Shown here: one piece after another, positions 35,090 through 43,747 of the stretch | Numbering within the stretch: position 1 is the stretch's first letter | Layout of the letters: every line of letters starts with the position of its first letter | Assembly: GCF_042660285.1 (NCBI RefSeq) | Contig: NZ_JBHSTP010000002.1 | Span: forward strand, 372,001 to 436,000 | Source of the DNA: Luethyella okanaganae | Lineage (GTDB): Bacteria > Actinomycetota > Actinomycetes > Actinomycetales > Microbacteriaceae | Length of the DNA: 64,000 nucleotides | Reading direction: 5' to 3' | Translations under genes and position numbers: made by a program | Notes under the pieces: model-generated | What the model saw: the letters and a program-made list of their open reading frames with translations, nothing else | Database searches by the model: none | What the model was told of the DNA's origin: nothing

Positions 35090-35808
35090 GCCGTCGCTAC
35101 CTCATCACCGGCGGAACCAGCGGAATCGGCGGCGCGGTCGCCTCGCACCTCACCGCCGCGGGCCACGACGTACTGGTCACCGGAACCAGCGCGGCTTCAG
35201 TCGACGCCGCGCTGGCAGCCGGCATTGCGCGGCTCGGCGCCATCGCCGACGTGGCCGATGTCGCGGCGGTCGACGCGGCGTTCGCGCAGGCCACGACCGC
35301 GTTCGGCGGCCTTGACGGCGTGTTCGCCAACGCCGGGATCGACGGCGAGGGCAAGCCCGCGCAAGACCTCGACCCGGCGTTCTTCCGCCGCGTGCTCGAA
35401 GTCAACACGGTGGGCGCGCTCATCGTCGCCCAGGCCGCGTATCGCACGCTCGAGCGCCCCGGCGCCATCGTCATCAACGCTTCGGTCAACGCGATGCGTC
35501 CCGAGGCGCACTTCGCCGACTACAACGCGAGCAAGTCCGCCGCACTGGCACTGGCCAAGACACTCGCCCTGGAGTGGAGCGCCGAAGGCCTCTCGATCAT
35601 CGGCCTGTGCCCCGGCTACTTCCCGTCGAAGATGACCAACGAATGGCTCACCGACCCTGTGACCTCGCGGGAACTGCTCGCGCTGATCCCGGCCGCCCGA
35701 TTCGGTCGACCGGAAGAGATCAGCGCTCTCGTGGAGTTCCTGCTCGGCCCCCAGGCCTCCTTCCTCACCGGCGCCACGATCACGATCGACGGCGGCCGGA
35801 ACATCTGA
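35086..35808 (+). CDS. Short-chain dehydrogenase/reductase
   Basis: The 240-residue classical SDR has YLITGGTSGIGGAVA (dinucleotide loop), FANAGIDG, VINASVNAMRP, the catalytic DYNASKSAALALAK and a C-terminal LTGATITIDGGRNI. It overlaps the upstream dehydrogenase gene by 4 bp and lies 23 bp before the histidinol-dehydrogenase-like gene. Paired alcohol dehydrogenases next to a HisD-like protein suggest consecutive oxidations or epimerisation of one hydroxylated substrate. The substrate is not identifiable from sequence. Confidence 0.88.
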   Translation: MSRRYLITGGTSGIGGAVASHLTAAGHDVLVTGTSAASVDAALAAGIARLGAIADVADVAAVDAAFAQATTAFGGLDGVFANAGIDGEGKPAQDLDPAFFRRVLEVNTVGALIVAQAAYRTLERPGAIVINASVNAMRPEAHFADYNASKSAALALAKTLALEWSAEGLSIIGLCPGYFPSKMTNEWLTDPVTSRELLALIPAARFGRPEEISALVEFLLGPQASFLTGATITIDGGRNI

Positions 35809-35831
35809 CACCCAAAAGAGAAGAGCACACC

Positions 35832-37157
35832 ATGACCACTTCGCCCATCCGGGAACGCGGACGCTGGGCCGACATGTCGGCCGAAGACCGCGCCGACCTG
35901 AACACGCGCGGCATCGGCCGCATTTTCGACCCAGAGCTGCGCGCGTCGGTGCTCGAGATCCTCGAAGACGTGCGCGGCAACGGCGACGCGGCGATGCTGC
36001 GGGCGCTGGCGAAGTTCGACAAGGTTGAGGTGGATGCCTCGGGGATCCGCGTCAACCGCGACGAATTCGACCAGGCTCGCGCCGAGATCGGCGACGAGAT
36101 GCTCGCTGCGATCCGCGAGTCGATCGCATTCGTGCGCCGCTACAACGAGCGTTTGGTCGCAGAGGACGCCGACTGGCAGTTTGAGACCGCCCCCGGTGTC
36201 GTCGTGGGCGAGCGCACCAGCCCCATCGAGAGCGCCGGACTCTTCATCCCTGCCGGCAAGGGTTCGTTCCCCTCGGTCATGGTGCAGCTGGGCACGCCGG
36301 CCGTCGTCGCGGGCGTTCAGAAGATCGCCGTCGTCACCCCGCCCGTCCCCGGCAGCGGCGGCAAGGTCGACCCGGCAATCCTCGTCGTCGCCGATGAGCT
36401 GGGGATCACCGACGTCTTCCGAGCCAACGGTCCCGCTGGTATCGGCGCGCTCGCGTTCGGCACCGAGACGGTTCCTGCCGTCCGCAAGATTGTGGGACCT
36501 GGCAGCCCTCCAGTGGCGGTCGCGCAGATCGAGGTGCAGCGCTTCGGTGTCGTCAGCAACATGCTGCTCGGGCCCAGCGAGAGCCTCATCCTCGCCGACG
36601 ACTCCGCCGACCCGCGCCTGCTCGCAGCCGACCTGCTGAACGAGGCTGAGCACGGCCCCGACTCTTCCAGCGTCCTCGTGACCACCTCGGCCGAGCTCCT
36701 CGCCGCCGTGCAGATCGAGATCACCGAGCAGCTGGCAGCCCTGCCCTCACCGCGCGACGAGTATGCGCGGATCGCCCTGCACAATGGCGGCGCCGTGCTC
36801 GTGGACTCCATCGAGGAGGGTGCTGAAGTTGCCAACGCCTACGCGCCCGAGCACATGCAGCTCGTCGCCAGCAACGAGGACTACGCCCTCGACCTCATCC
36901 ACGATGCCGCCGAGATCCTCGTCGGCCAGCACACGACGGTATCGATGGCCAACTTCGCCCTCGGCTGCCCCGCGGCCCTCCCCACGAGTGGCTATGCGAA
37001 GGTCTCGAGCGGCATCACCGCGCACACGTTCCGCAAGAAACGCGCCGTGGCGAAGTCGACCCAGGAGGGCCTACGCGCACTCGCGCCGACTGTGCTCGCC
37101 TACACCGCGCACGAGGGCTTTCCCGCGCACGGCAACTCGGTCTCGATCCGTCTCTGA
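35832..37157 (+). CDS. Histidinol-dehydrogenase family protein, probably catabolic
   Basis: The 441-residue protein has the HisD layout: IESAGLFIPAGKGSFPSVMV, VVTPP, NEAEHGPDSSS, ANAYAPEHMQLV (the catalytic Glu-His pair) and a final TAHEGFPAHGNSVSIRL. HisD oxidises histidinol to histidine in two NAD-dependent steps on a zinc site. At the zinc-binding QAEHG of E. coli HisD this protein has EAEHG. No his biosynthesis genes are adjacent; the partners are alcohol dehydrogenases and an alpha-hydroxyacid oxidase. It may be a catabolic histidinol dehydrogenase or an HpsN-like DHPS dehydrogenase. Confidence 0.9.
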   Translation: MTTSPIRERGRWADMSAEDRADLNTRGIGRIFDPELRASVLEILEDVRGNGDAAMLRALAKFDKVEVDASGIRVNRDEFDQARAEIGDEMLAAIRESIAFVRRYNERLVAEDADWQFETAPGVVVGERTSPIESAGLFIPAGKGSFPSVMVQLGTPAVVAGVQKIAVVTPPVPGSGGKVDPAILVVADELGITDVFRANGPAGIGALAFGTETVPAVRKIVGPGSPPVAVAQIEVQRFGVVSNMLLGPSESLILADDSADPRLLAADLLNEAEHGPDSSSVLVTTSAELLAAVQIEITEQLAALPSPRDEYARIALHNGGAVLVDSIEEGAEVANAYAPEHMQLVASNEDYALDLIHDAAEILVGQHTTVSMANFALGCPAALPTSGYAKVSSGITAHTFRKKRAVAKSTQEGLRALAPTVLAYTAHEGFPAHGNSVSIRL

Positions 37158-37161
37158 ATCG

Positions 37162-38385
37162 ATGAGGATCACCGAGGCCCTCGACTTCGTCGGGCTCACC
37201 CGCGGCCGCCCGGCCGGGCGGCATGCGCACCTATACACCATCGCCGACGTGCACCGGGCTGCGTGTCGCGCTCTGCCGCGCAGCATCTCCGACTACATCG
37301 ACGGCGGTGCCGACGACGAGATCTCGGTCGCCGCCAACAAGCGCGCCTTCCAGGAGCTGCGGTGGCTTCCAGCCGCGCTCGTGCCGGCCGACTCCATCGA
37401 CACCTCGACCTCGCTCGCCGGCGAAGACTGGTCGATGCCGGTGGGGCTCGCCCCTACCGGCTACACCCGCATGATCCACCCCGCCGGTGAGATCGCCGTC
37501 TCAGCCGCCGCAGCAGCAGCAGCCGCGCCCTACGTGCTCTCGACCGTCGCCACCACGACGATCGAAGACGTCACGGTCGCGACCCGGGCACCGTGGTCTC
37601 AGCTGTACGTGATGCGCGACCGCGCTCTCACCGACGACCTCATCCGCCGCGCCCTCGACGCCGGTTCCCCGGTGCTCGAGATCGCCATCGACACCGCGGT
37701 CGCAGGCAACCGCGTCCGCGACCGCCGCAACGGTCTCGTCATCCCGCCGCGCATGACGCCGCGCACGATCCTCGGCATCGCTGTCAAGCCGCGGTACTGG
37801 ATGGGCATGCTGGCGGGCGAGTCGATCGACTTCGCCCAGGTGAAGGCCAGCGACACCGCCGGATCCCTCCCGGGCGGATCGATCGCCGACATCACGTCGG
37901 GGTTTGACGCCGCGCTCGATGACGCCGAGATCGCCCGCATCCGCGCGCTGTGGCCGCGAACACTGCTTCTGAAGGGCCCACTTGGTCCGCAGGATGCGGC
38001 GCGGGTGCGCGACCTCGGCGTCGACGGCGTGCACCTGTCGAACCACGGCGGTCGCCAGCTTGACCGCGCTGTCGCACCGATTGACCTCGTCGCCCCCGTC
38101 CGCGAGGCGATCGGACCCGACGCGCTTGTGCTCGTCGACTCGGGGGTGCGCAGCGGCGGCGATATCGCGTTCGCGATCGCGCTGGGGGCGGACGCCGCGT
38201 TCATCGGCCGCCCATACCTGTGGGCCCTCGCCGCCGGCGGCCAGGAGGGTGTCGAGCGCGTGCTGGCGATCCTAAAGGCCGAGCTCGCGCGCACGATGGC
38301 GCTCGTCGGCACCACGTCGATCAGATCGCTGAAAGAACGCGGGCCCCAACTCATCGCGCAGCGTCGTACGCTGGGTGGGAACTGA
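37162..38385 (+). CDS. FMN-dependent alpha-hydroxyacid dehydrogenase/oxidase
   Basis: The 407-residue protein of the lactate/glycolate/mandelate oxidase family has an N-terminal DYIDGGADDE segment, GLAPTGYTRMIHPAGE, the catalytic HLSNHGGRQLD (His base, Arg) and VDSGVRSGGDIAFAIALGAD for FMN phosphate binding. It oxidises a 2-hydroxyacid to the 2-oxoacid. It starts four bases after the HisD-like stop. Imidazole-lactate to imidazolepyruvate, or sulfolactate to sulfopyruvate, are context-based possibilities. The ATG at 37162 fits the family start; the longer frame upstream is a shadow of the HisD-like gene. Confidence 0.9.
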   Translation: MRITEALDFVGLTRGRPAGRHAHLYTIADVHRAACRALPRSISDYIDGGADDEISVAANKRAFQELRWLPAALVPADSIDTSTSLAGEDWSMPVGLAPTGYTRMIHPAGEIAVSAAAAAAAAPYVLSTVATTTIEDVTVATRAPWSQLYVMRDRALTDDLIRRALDAGSPVLEIAIDTAVAGNRVRDRRNGLVIPPRMTPRTILGIAVKPRYWMGMLAGESIDFAQVKASDTAGSLPGGSIADITSGFDAALDDAEIARIRALWPRTLLLKGPLGPQDAARVRDLGVDGVHLSNHGGRQLDRAVAPIDLVAPVREAIGPDALVLVDSGVRSGGDIAFAIALGADAAFIGRPYLWALAAGGQEGVERVLAILKAELARTMALVGTTSIRSLKERGPQLIAQRRTLGGN

Positions 38386-38425
38386 CCGCCTCACCGGGTG
38401 AGCAACCGATCCGCTGGAGGTCGAG

Positions 38426-39286
38426 ATGAGCACTGACAACGAAACCGCCTCAGGGGCCACCCCCGTCGCCGATGCCCGAGACCAGAACATCGGGCCGCGG
38501 ATGCCGGCGCTGCGCCACGGCATCGCGGTGCTCCGCTTCCTCGCAGGCAAGCCCGGACCCGTAGGTGCCGTCGCGATCTCACGCGGCCTCGGCCTGCCGC
38601 GCAGCTCGACGTATCAGATTCTGCAGGTGCTCACCGACGAGGGCCTCGTGGTACACATCCCCGACGCGCAGGGCTATACCCTCGCCGTCGGGGTGTTCGA
38701 GCTCGGATCGGCCTACCTCCGGCACCAGCCCCTCGAACTGCTGGCCCGCCCACTGCTGAGCCGGCTGATGATGTCTCTGAACCTCACCTCGCATGTCGGC
38801 ATCCTCTACGGGCACGAAACCCTGTATCTGCTCAAGGAGCAACCTGCGCGTGCGACCGGGCTCGTCACCGAGATCGGCGTTCGCCTGCCGGCGCACCTGA
38901 CCGCGACCGGGCGGGCGATGCTGGCCATGCACTCGGCGAGTCAGATAACGGCCATCTACGCCTCTCGAAGTGTCTTCGTGCAGCGTACCGAGCGTGGACC
39001 GAAGACGCTGCGCGAGCTGAAAGCGCTCCTCGCCCGCGACCGCGAGCGCGGATGGAGCGTCGAGGACGGGCACACGACCGACGGTGTGACGTGCATCGCG
39101 GCGGCCGCGGTCGATCACAACGGCATGCCCGTCGCCAGCTTCTCGGTCTCGTTCCCGAGCCATCAGCTGCCCGAGGGCGAGGCACACGCACGAGTCGGCG
39201 AGGCGGCGCGCGAGGCCGCAGCCCAGCTCACCCGCCGCATCCGTGGGGATCCGTCAGCTCTCGTCCCGCGGCGCGTCAACGGCTGA
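38426..39286 (+). CDS. IclR-family transcriptional regulator
   Basis: The 286-residue protein has an N-terminal winged helix (about 30-90: AISRGLGLPRSSTYQILQVL, DEGLVV) and a C-terminal IclR effector domain (about 105-275), including GVTCIAAAAVDHNGMPVASF. IclR proteins usually control catabolic operons next to them and respond to pathway intermediates. It ends the dehydrogenase operon after a 40-bp gap. It is the best local candidate to bind the shared motif upstream of hutU, in the hutH gap and upstream of the importer. Confidence 0.93.
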   Translation: MSTDNETASGATPVADARDQNIGPRMPALRHGIAVLRFLAGKPGPVGAVAISRGLGLPRSSTYQILQVLTDEGLVVHIPDAQGYTLAVGVFELGSAYLRHQPLELLARPLLSRLMMSLNLTSHVGILYGHETLYLLKEQPARATGLVTEIGVRLPAHLTATGRAMLAMHSASQITAIYASRSVFVQRTERGPKTLRELKALLARDRERGWSVEDGHTTDGVTCIAAAAVDHNGMPVASFSVSFPSHQLPEGEAHARVGEAAREAAAQLTRRIRGDPSALVPRRVNG

Positions 39287-39310
39287 GGTCCACGATGGCT
39301 GGGGTCCACG

Positions 39311-39341
39311 ATGGCCCGCCGCCCGGTGAGCAGCGGGCCAT
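39311..39341. terminator. Bidirectional hairpin between convergent genes
   Basis: ATGGCCCGC (39311-39319) pairs with GCGGGCCAT (39333-39341) across a 13-nt loop. It lies between the ends of the convergent iclR-type and phosphotransferase-like genes. Confidence 0.55.
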
Positions 39342-39358
39342 ATCGGAATGTCTCGGTC

Positions 39359-40675
39359 TCAGGGCTGCACGGCGTTGAAGAGCCGGGTGAATACGTCATC
39401 CCCAGAGGCCGGTTCGCTGCTGGCCGCGATCGCGACGCTCCAGCCGATCGCTGCGCTGATCGGGGTGTGCCCGGTCGGGCCGCCGGCGCGCAGTTCGTGC
39501 ACGAGGGTCGGGCTGCAGAACAGTGCCAAGCGCACGAGGTGCCGCCAGTCGGCCGGCAGCCAGCCCCGCTCGTGCAGGTCGCTCAGCAGCGGCCGCCACA
39601 CCAGGTCGGCCTTCGACGTCAGGAATGCCTCGCGCGGCGCGCCCAGGTCGTGGTCGTGCACGATGTGCAAGCGTCCGTCGGCGTAGGTCGCCGAGGCGGA
39701 GTAGCGCTCGGTCGCGACGGCGGGCTCGTAGAGCCAGAACGGGTGGGCGAAGACGTTGTGGAACGTGGTCTTCACCTCGGCGAGCAGGGCCGGGACGTGG
39801 CGACCGGCGAACGCCGGGTCGAACTGGGTGAGGTGCGCGTGCCCGGCGTCGTCGCGTTCGAACCACACGTTGGCGTTGTGCGCATCGCCGTGTGCGATCA
39901 CGGCCGCCGGGCCGTAGCGGTTGGGCACGAGAGCGTTGAGCGCATCGCCGAACAGCTCGCCGACAGTGCGCTCGTACTCCACCCCGTTGATCACCCAGCT
40001 CGCGTCGCGGAACCGCGCCCAGTCGAGGGTCACCTCCCCGTCGGACCCGCCGAGGCGGTGGTCCTTGCCCTCGTAGAATCGGGCGACGCGGCCGGCGACG
40101 ATCGTACCGGCTGGATCGGTTGCCGGATCGAACAGCCGGTCGCGAAAGAGGCGGTTCACCGGCTCGGCTGCGAGCTCCGCCTCCGAGGCCGCATGCAGCG
40201 TCTCACGCATGCGTGACATCGACAGGTCGTCCAGGTCGCGCTGAGCCGCGATCGCATCGACGACGGCCGGCGAGTCGGCTGGCTCGCGGTCGTACTCGAG
40301 CCCCCGGCACAGGTCGGAGAACCGCGGGTCGCGGCGCAGGCGGTATAGCAGGATCTGCCGTCCGGGCTCGCCGTTGGCGAGCGCCGGCACGTCCACAGGG
40401 TAGCCAGCCGACTGCAGCAGCTCGGCGTTGTAGTACTCCTGGATCGTGTCGTCCTCGCCCTCCTCGGCGTGGAACTTGAAAAAGAACCTCTCGTCACCGA
40501 GGGCGACGGTGCCGTTGAGGGAGTTGAGGCTGTAGACGTCGCGGTTGATCGCGAGGCCCGACACCTCGCGATCGGAGATGTCGCTGATCAGCTCGACGAG
40601 GCTGCGGCTCGCCGCAGCCTCGTCACCGGCCAAATACTGGTCCCGTGCGATGCGGGCGAGCGGTGCGGCAGTCAT
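39359..40675 (-). CDS. Aminoglycoside-phosphotransferase-fold protein in importer operon
   Basis: The 438-residue protein has a kinase-like C-lobe: VIAHGDAHNANVWFE matches the APH/choline-kinase HGDxHxxN catalytic loop, and TQFDPAFAG takes the place of the metal-binding DFD. The N-lobe contains RFFFKFHAEEGEDDTIQEYY with a candidate ATP lysine and a Glu helix. It overlaps the ABC ATPase gene by ATGA at the end of an SsuABC-type importer operon, so it may phosphorylate or sense the imported compound. No close family is recognised. Loss of activity is possible, because the DFG-equivalent is unusual. Confidence 0.55.
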   Translation of the reverse strand: MTAAPLARIARDQYLAGDEAAASRSLVELISDISDREVSGLAINRDVYSLNSLNGTVALGDERFFFKFHAEEGEDDTIQEYYNAELLQSAGYPVDVPALANGEPGRQILLYRLRRDPRFSDLCRGLEYDREPADSPAVVDAIAAQRDLDDLSMSRMRETLHAASEAELAAEPVNRLFRDRLFDPATDPAGTIVAGRVARFYEGKDHRLGGSDGEVTLDWARFRDASWVINGVEYERTVGELFGDALNALVPNRYGPAAVIAHGDAHNANVWFERDDAGHAHLTQFDPAFAGRHVPALLAEVKTTFHNVFAHPFWLYEPAVATERYSASATYADGRLHIVHDHDLGAPREAFLTSKADLVWRPLLSDLHERGWLPADWRHLVRLALFCSPTLVHELRAGGPTGHTPISAAIGWSVAIAASSEPASGDDVFTRLFNAVQP

Positions 40676-41427
40676 GCTGCCGCCTTCTCGTGCACGAGCT
40701 CGAGGATCTGCGCGAATAGCTCGCGGAATTCGGGTGCCTCGGTCATGCCAGACACTCGCGGGCGTTCGAGCGGCACGGCCAGATCGGCGCGTATCCGTCC
40801 CGGGCGCGGCGTCATCACCACGACGCGGTCGGACGTGAAGATCGCCTCCTCGATGTCGTGGGTGATCATGAGCACCGTGAGTTTGTGCTGCTCCCACACG
40901 TGCGTCAGCAGGGCCTGCATGTCACGGCGGGTCAGCGCGTCAAGCGCGCCGAACGGCTCATCCATCAGCAGGATGCGGGGGCGGTAGCTCAGCGATCGCG
41001 CGATCGCGACGCGCTGCTGCATGCCGCCCGACAGCTGCGACGGGTAGTGATCGTCGAAGCCGTCGAGGCCGACGAGTGCGAGGTGCTCGCGTGCCTGCGC
41101 TGTGCGCTCACGCTTGGACGATTTTTCGCCTTGGAGCGCGAACTCGACGTTGCCCAGAGCCGTGAGCCAGGGGAAGAGCGTGAAGCCCTGGAAGACGACG
41201 CCTCGATCACGGCCGGGGCCGTCGACCGGGTCGCCGGCGATGAGCACCTCTCCGGCGGTGGCGTCGGTGAGTCCCGCGATGATGCTCAGCAGCGTCGACT
41301 TTCCGCAGCCCGACGCGCCGACGACCGAGACGAACTCGTTGCCGCGCAGATCGAGGTCGATCGGACCGAGCGCCTGCACGTCCCCGAAGGACTTACTCAA
41401 GGCGTCGACGTGGACAAGACCGTTCAT
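40672..41427 (-). CDS. ABC importer ATPase, nitrate/sulfonate/taurine type
   Basis: The 251-residue ATPase has Walker A GASGCGKST, the Q-loop FQGFTLFPWLT, signature LSGGMQQRVAIARSL, Walker B ILLMDEPFGALD and H-loop ITHDIEEA. This set is typical of SsuB/TauB/NrtD. The ATG at 41427 fits the family start; upstream frame extension is a shadow. It overlaps the permease gene and the phosphotransferase-like gene by 4 bp each. The imported solute is not determined; this transporter class carries sulfonates, nitrate, pyrimidine precursors and other small organics. Confidence 0.93.
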   Translation of the reverse strand: MNGLVHVDALSKSFGDVQALGPIDLDLRGNEFVSVVGASGCGKSTLLSIIAGLTDATAGEVLIAGDPVDGPGRDRGVVFQGFTLFPWLTALGNVEFALQGEKSSKRERTAQAREHLALVGLDGFDDHYPSQLSGGMQQRVAIARSLSYRPRILLMDEPFGALDALTRRDMQALLTHVWEQHKLTVLMITHDIEEAIFTSDRVVVMTPRPGRIRADLAVPLERPRVSGMTEAPEFRELFAQILELVHEKAAA

Positions 41428-42281
41428 CGGCCGATCCTTTCGTAGCGGAACAGTGCACGCCCGGCGAGACGCATCAGCACGTCGGTGATCAGACCGAGGA
41501 AGCCGAGGACGATCAGGTAGGCGAAGATCAGATCGGTCTGCAGGAACCGTTGGGCGATGACAATGCGATAGCCGAGGCCCGTGGTCGCCGCGACCAGCTC
41601 GGCCAGCACGATCCAGGTCCACGCCCAGCCCAGTGTGATGCGCAACGCGTCCCAGATACGCGGTGCGGCGGCGCGCAGCACGATGCGCGAGAGGATGCGG
41701 CCGTTGGACAGTCCGAGCGTCTCGCCCACGTCAATCAAGGAGCGCGGGACCGAGCGCACCGCGTCGGCTACCATGAGCACCTGCTGGAAGAAGGTACCCA
41801 ACCAGATGATGAGGAACTTCTGCTCCTCGCCCACGCCGATCCACAGGATCGTCAGCGGGACGAAGGCGACGACGGGCATGTAGCGCACGAAGTCGACAAG
41901 CGGCTGCAGGGCAGCCTCAACGCGGATGCTGATGCCCACGAGTGCGCCGAGCGGCACCGCCATGATCGTCGCGAGCACGAAGCCAACGAGGATGCGATAG
42001 GTCGAGGCGCCGAGGTCGGCGGCGAGTTCTCCGTTAGTGATCTGCTCCCAGCCGGTGAGCGCGACCTGCCACGGCGAGGGCAGAAAGCGCTCATTGGTGA
42101 CGCCGAGAGCGCTTAGGAGCGCCCAGGCGCCCAGGAGCCCCGCGAAGGCGATGACCGCGATCGAGATGTATCTTGAGCGCGAGATGGTCTGGCCGATACG
42201 GTAGCGGCGACGTCGTCGACGCGGCGGCGCTGGAGCGGTCGCGACGAGGGGGCCGTCCGCGGCGGTGGTGTGGATCGTCAT
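41424..42281 (-). CDS. ABC importer permease, SsuC/TauC type
   Basis: The 285-residue protein has about six membrane helices and the binding-protein-dependent transport EAA-type loop (near VGETLGLSNGRILSRIVLRA and AAPRIWDAL). The N-terminus is hydrophilic with an Arg-rich patch (APPRRRRRRYR) before the first helix. It partners the overlapping ATPase and the upstream solute-binding protein, with a gap of about 40 bp. Confidence 0.92.
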   Translation of the reverse strand: MTIHTTAADGPLVATAPAPPRRRRRRYRIGQTISRSRYISIAVIAFAGLLGAWALLSALGVTNERFLPSPWQVALTGWEQITNGELAADLGASTYRILVGFVLATIMAVPLGALVGISIRVEAALQPLVDFVRYMPVVAFVPLTILWIGVGEEQKFLIIWLGTFFQQVLMVADAVRSVPRSLIDVGETLGLSNGRILSRIVLRAAAPRIWDALRITLGWAWTWIVLAELVAATTGLGYRIVIAQRFLQTDLIFAYLIVLGFLGLITDVLMRLAGRALFRYERIGR

Positions 42282-42323
42282 GGAAACCTTCTCTCACCGG
42301 TGCGCCGGAGCGGTGGTGCTGCG

Positions 42324-43358
42324 TCAGTTCGTCGCGAACTGGCTGTCATAGAGGGATTTGAGATCGACCGGCGCTGTCAGGAGTCCGGCCTGGGTGGCCA
42401 CGCGCTCGGCAAGCGGCAGCACCGTGTCGACGTACTCTCCCGAGAACGCCTTGGCGTTCTCGGCCTTGCCGAAGTAGAGCACACCGTCGAACGCGCTGGC
42501 GAGCGCCTCGGGGTCTTCGCTGGCGGCCTCGGCCATGATGGTGCGGCCAGCGTCGACGTCGGAGTTGTAGAAGTCGACGGCCTCGCCCCACGAGTCCACG
42601 AGGGCCTGGACAGTCTCGGGGCTCTCGTTGATGAGCTCGTCGGACACGACCAGGGCGTCACTGATGAGCCCGGGTGCGTCGGAGCCGTCGTAGATCGACT
42701 TCAGCGACGGGTCGTCGCCCACCGCCGTGGTTATGTACGGCTCGTACGTGACGGCGACGTCGACCTGTCCCGAGATCAGGGCAGCGGCGGCGTCGGAAGC
42801 GGCCATCGGCACGGGGGTGATGTCGTCCATCGTGAGACCGGCCTCGTTCAGCGCGGCGTGCAGCAGCAGGTCGCTTGTCGCGCCCTGCTCGTAGGCGATT
42901 TTCTTACCCGCGAGCTCGTCGATCGAGGTGACGCTCGGTCCGGCGATCATCGCGTCGGCAGCTTCGGAGTAGTCCTGGATGAGCACGATCTTCAGATCGA
43001 CGCCCGCCTCCTGCAGCATCATCGCGGTATGGGTGGCGAGGTTCGTCGCGTTGACCTGGCCCGACGCGAACGCGCTGATCTTGTCGGCGTCTGTGTTCAG
43101 CTGCACCATGTCGACATTGAGGCCGTGCTCGTCGAGGATGCCCTGCTCTTTGGCGACGTACCACTGGCCGTAACCGATCCAGGGGCTGATGCCCATCGAG
43201 ACGGGAACGAGCCCGCCGTCTTTGCCGGAGGCGGCGGAGCCGGAGTCGGAGCCTGCGCAGCCGGTGAGCAGGAGTGCGGCCGCGGCGGTGGCGGCGACCG
43301 CGAGACGGCGCGCACGGCGTGGCATCCCGGTGCTGTGGGTGGATAGCGTCGTGATCAT
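42324..43358 (-). CDS. ABC importer solute-binding lipoprotein, NMT1/SsuA-like
   Basis: The 344-residue protein has a lipoprotein signal (ATAAAALLLTGCAGSD) and an NMT1/SsuA-like periplasmic-binding fold: ISPWIGYGQWYVAKEQGILD, ASGQVNATNLATHTAMMLQE, ELAGKKIAYEQGATSDLLL and ALISGQVDVAVTYEPYI. Starts at 43358 or 43325 are both possible and neither has a good ribosome site. It heads the importer operon, and TGGGATATCAG lies about 70 bp upstream. The ligand is unknown; an imidazole compound or a sulfonate would each fit one reading of the island. Confidence 0.9.
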   Translation of the reverse strand: MITTLSTHSTGMPRRARRLAVAATAAAALLLTGCAGSDSGSAASGKDGGLVPVSMGISPWIGYGQWYVAKEQGILDEHGLNVDMVQLNTDADKISAFASGQVNATNLATHTAMMLQEAGVDLKIVLIQDYSEAADAMIAGPSVTSIDELAGKKIAYEQGATSDLLLHAALNEAGLTMDDITPVPMAASDAAAALISGQVDVAVTYEPYITTAVGDDPSLKSIYDGSDAPGLISDALVVSDELINESPETVQALVDSWGEAVDFYNSDVDAGRTIMAEAASEDPEALASAFDGVLYFGKAENAKAFSGEYVDTVLPLAERVATQAGLLTAPVDLKSLYDSQFATN

Positions 43359-43425
43359 GTGATCAAGGTAGGAGCGCTGTGTTTCGGTTTGATTTCGCCG
43401 GAGGCAGCTGGACAGGCGATTTGTG

Positions 43426-43436
43426 TGGGATATCAG
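43426..43436 (+). promoter_or_regulatory. Candidate shared motif upstream of importer operon
   Basis: TGGGATATCAG matches TGGGATACCAG at 34059 in 10 of 11 positions. The site is about 68 bp upstream of the solute-binding protein start. The rest of 43437-43747 shows nothing recognisable. Confidence 0.35.
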
Positions 43437-43747
43437 ATTGTGCCCGCTCGAGGGGATGTCTGCCGCGATGGACAAGTTCGCGCAAGGCTGGAAGCTTCAC
43501 CCGTTTCGCCCGTGAGGCGCTCCACGCGGCCTCGGCCGGCGTCTCTCACTGACACCGGCATCGTGGTCGACCATGCGGAAGGCTTGGCCGAGTGACAGAG
43601 CAGCGCGCTCACGCAACGGTTCTGTCAGATTCACGGTGGATCTGGCCTGCCCGCGCGCCCTGACCGCCCGCCGGTAGTGGCGTTGAGGGAGACGCCTTGT
43701 TCAGCAGTCGCCTAGCCGCGGAGGTGCGATCGGAGAAGGATGGGGTC

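Noticed and set aside
39338..39352. CCATATCGGAATGTC as another copy of the island's shared motif
   Set aside because: It lies between the 3' ends of convergent genes and the match needs a gap, so a regulatory role is unlikely.
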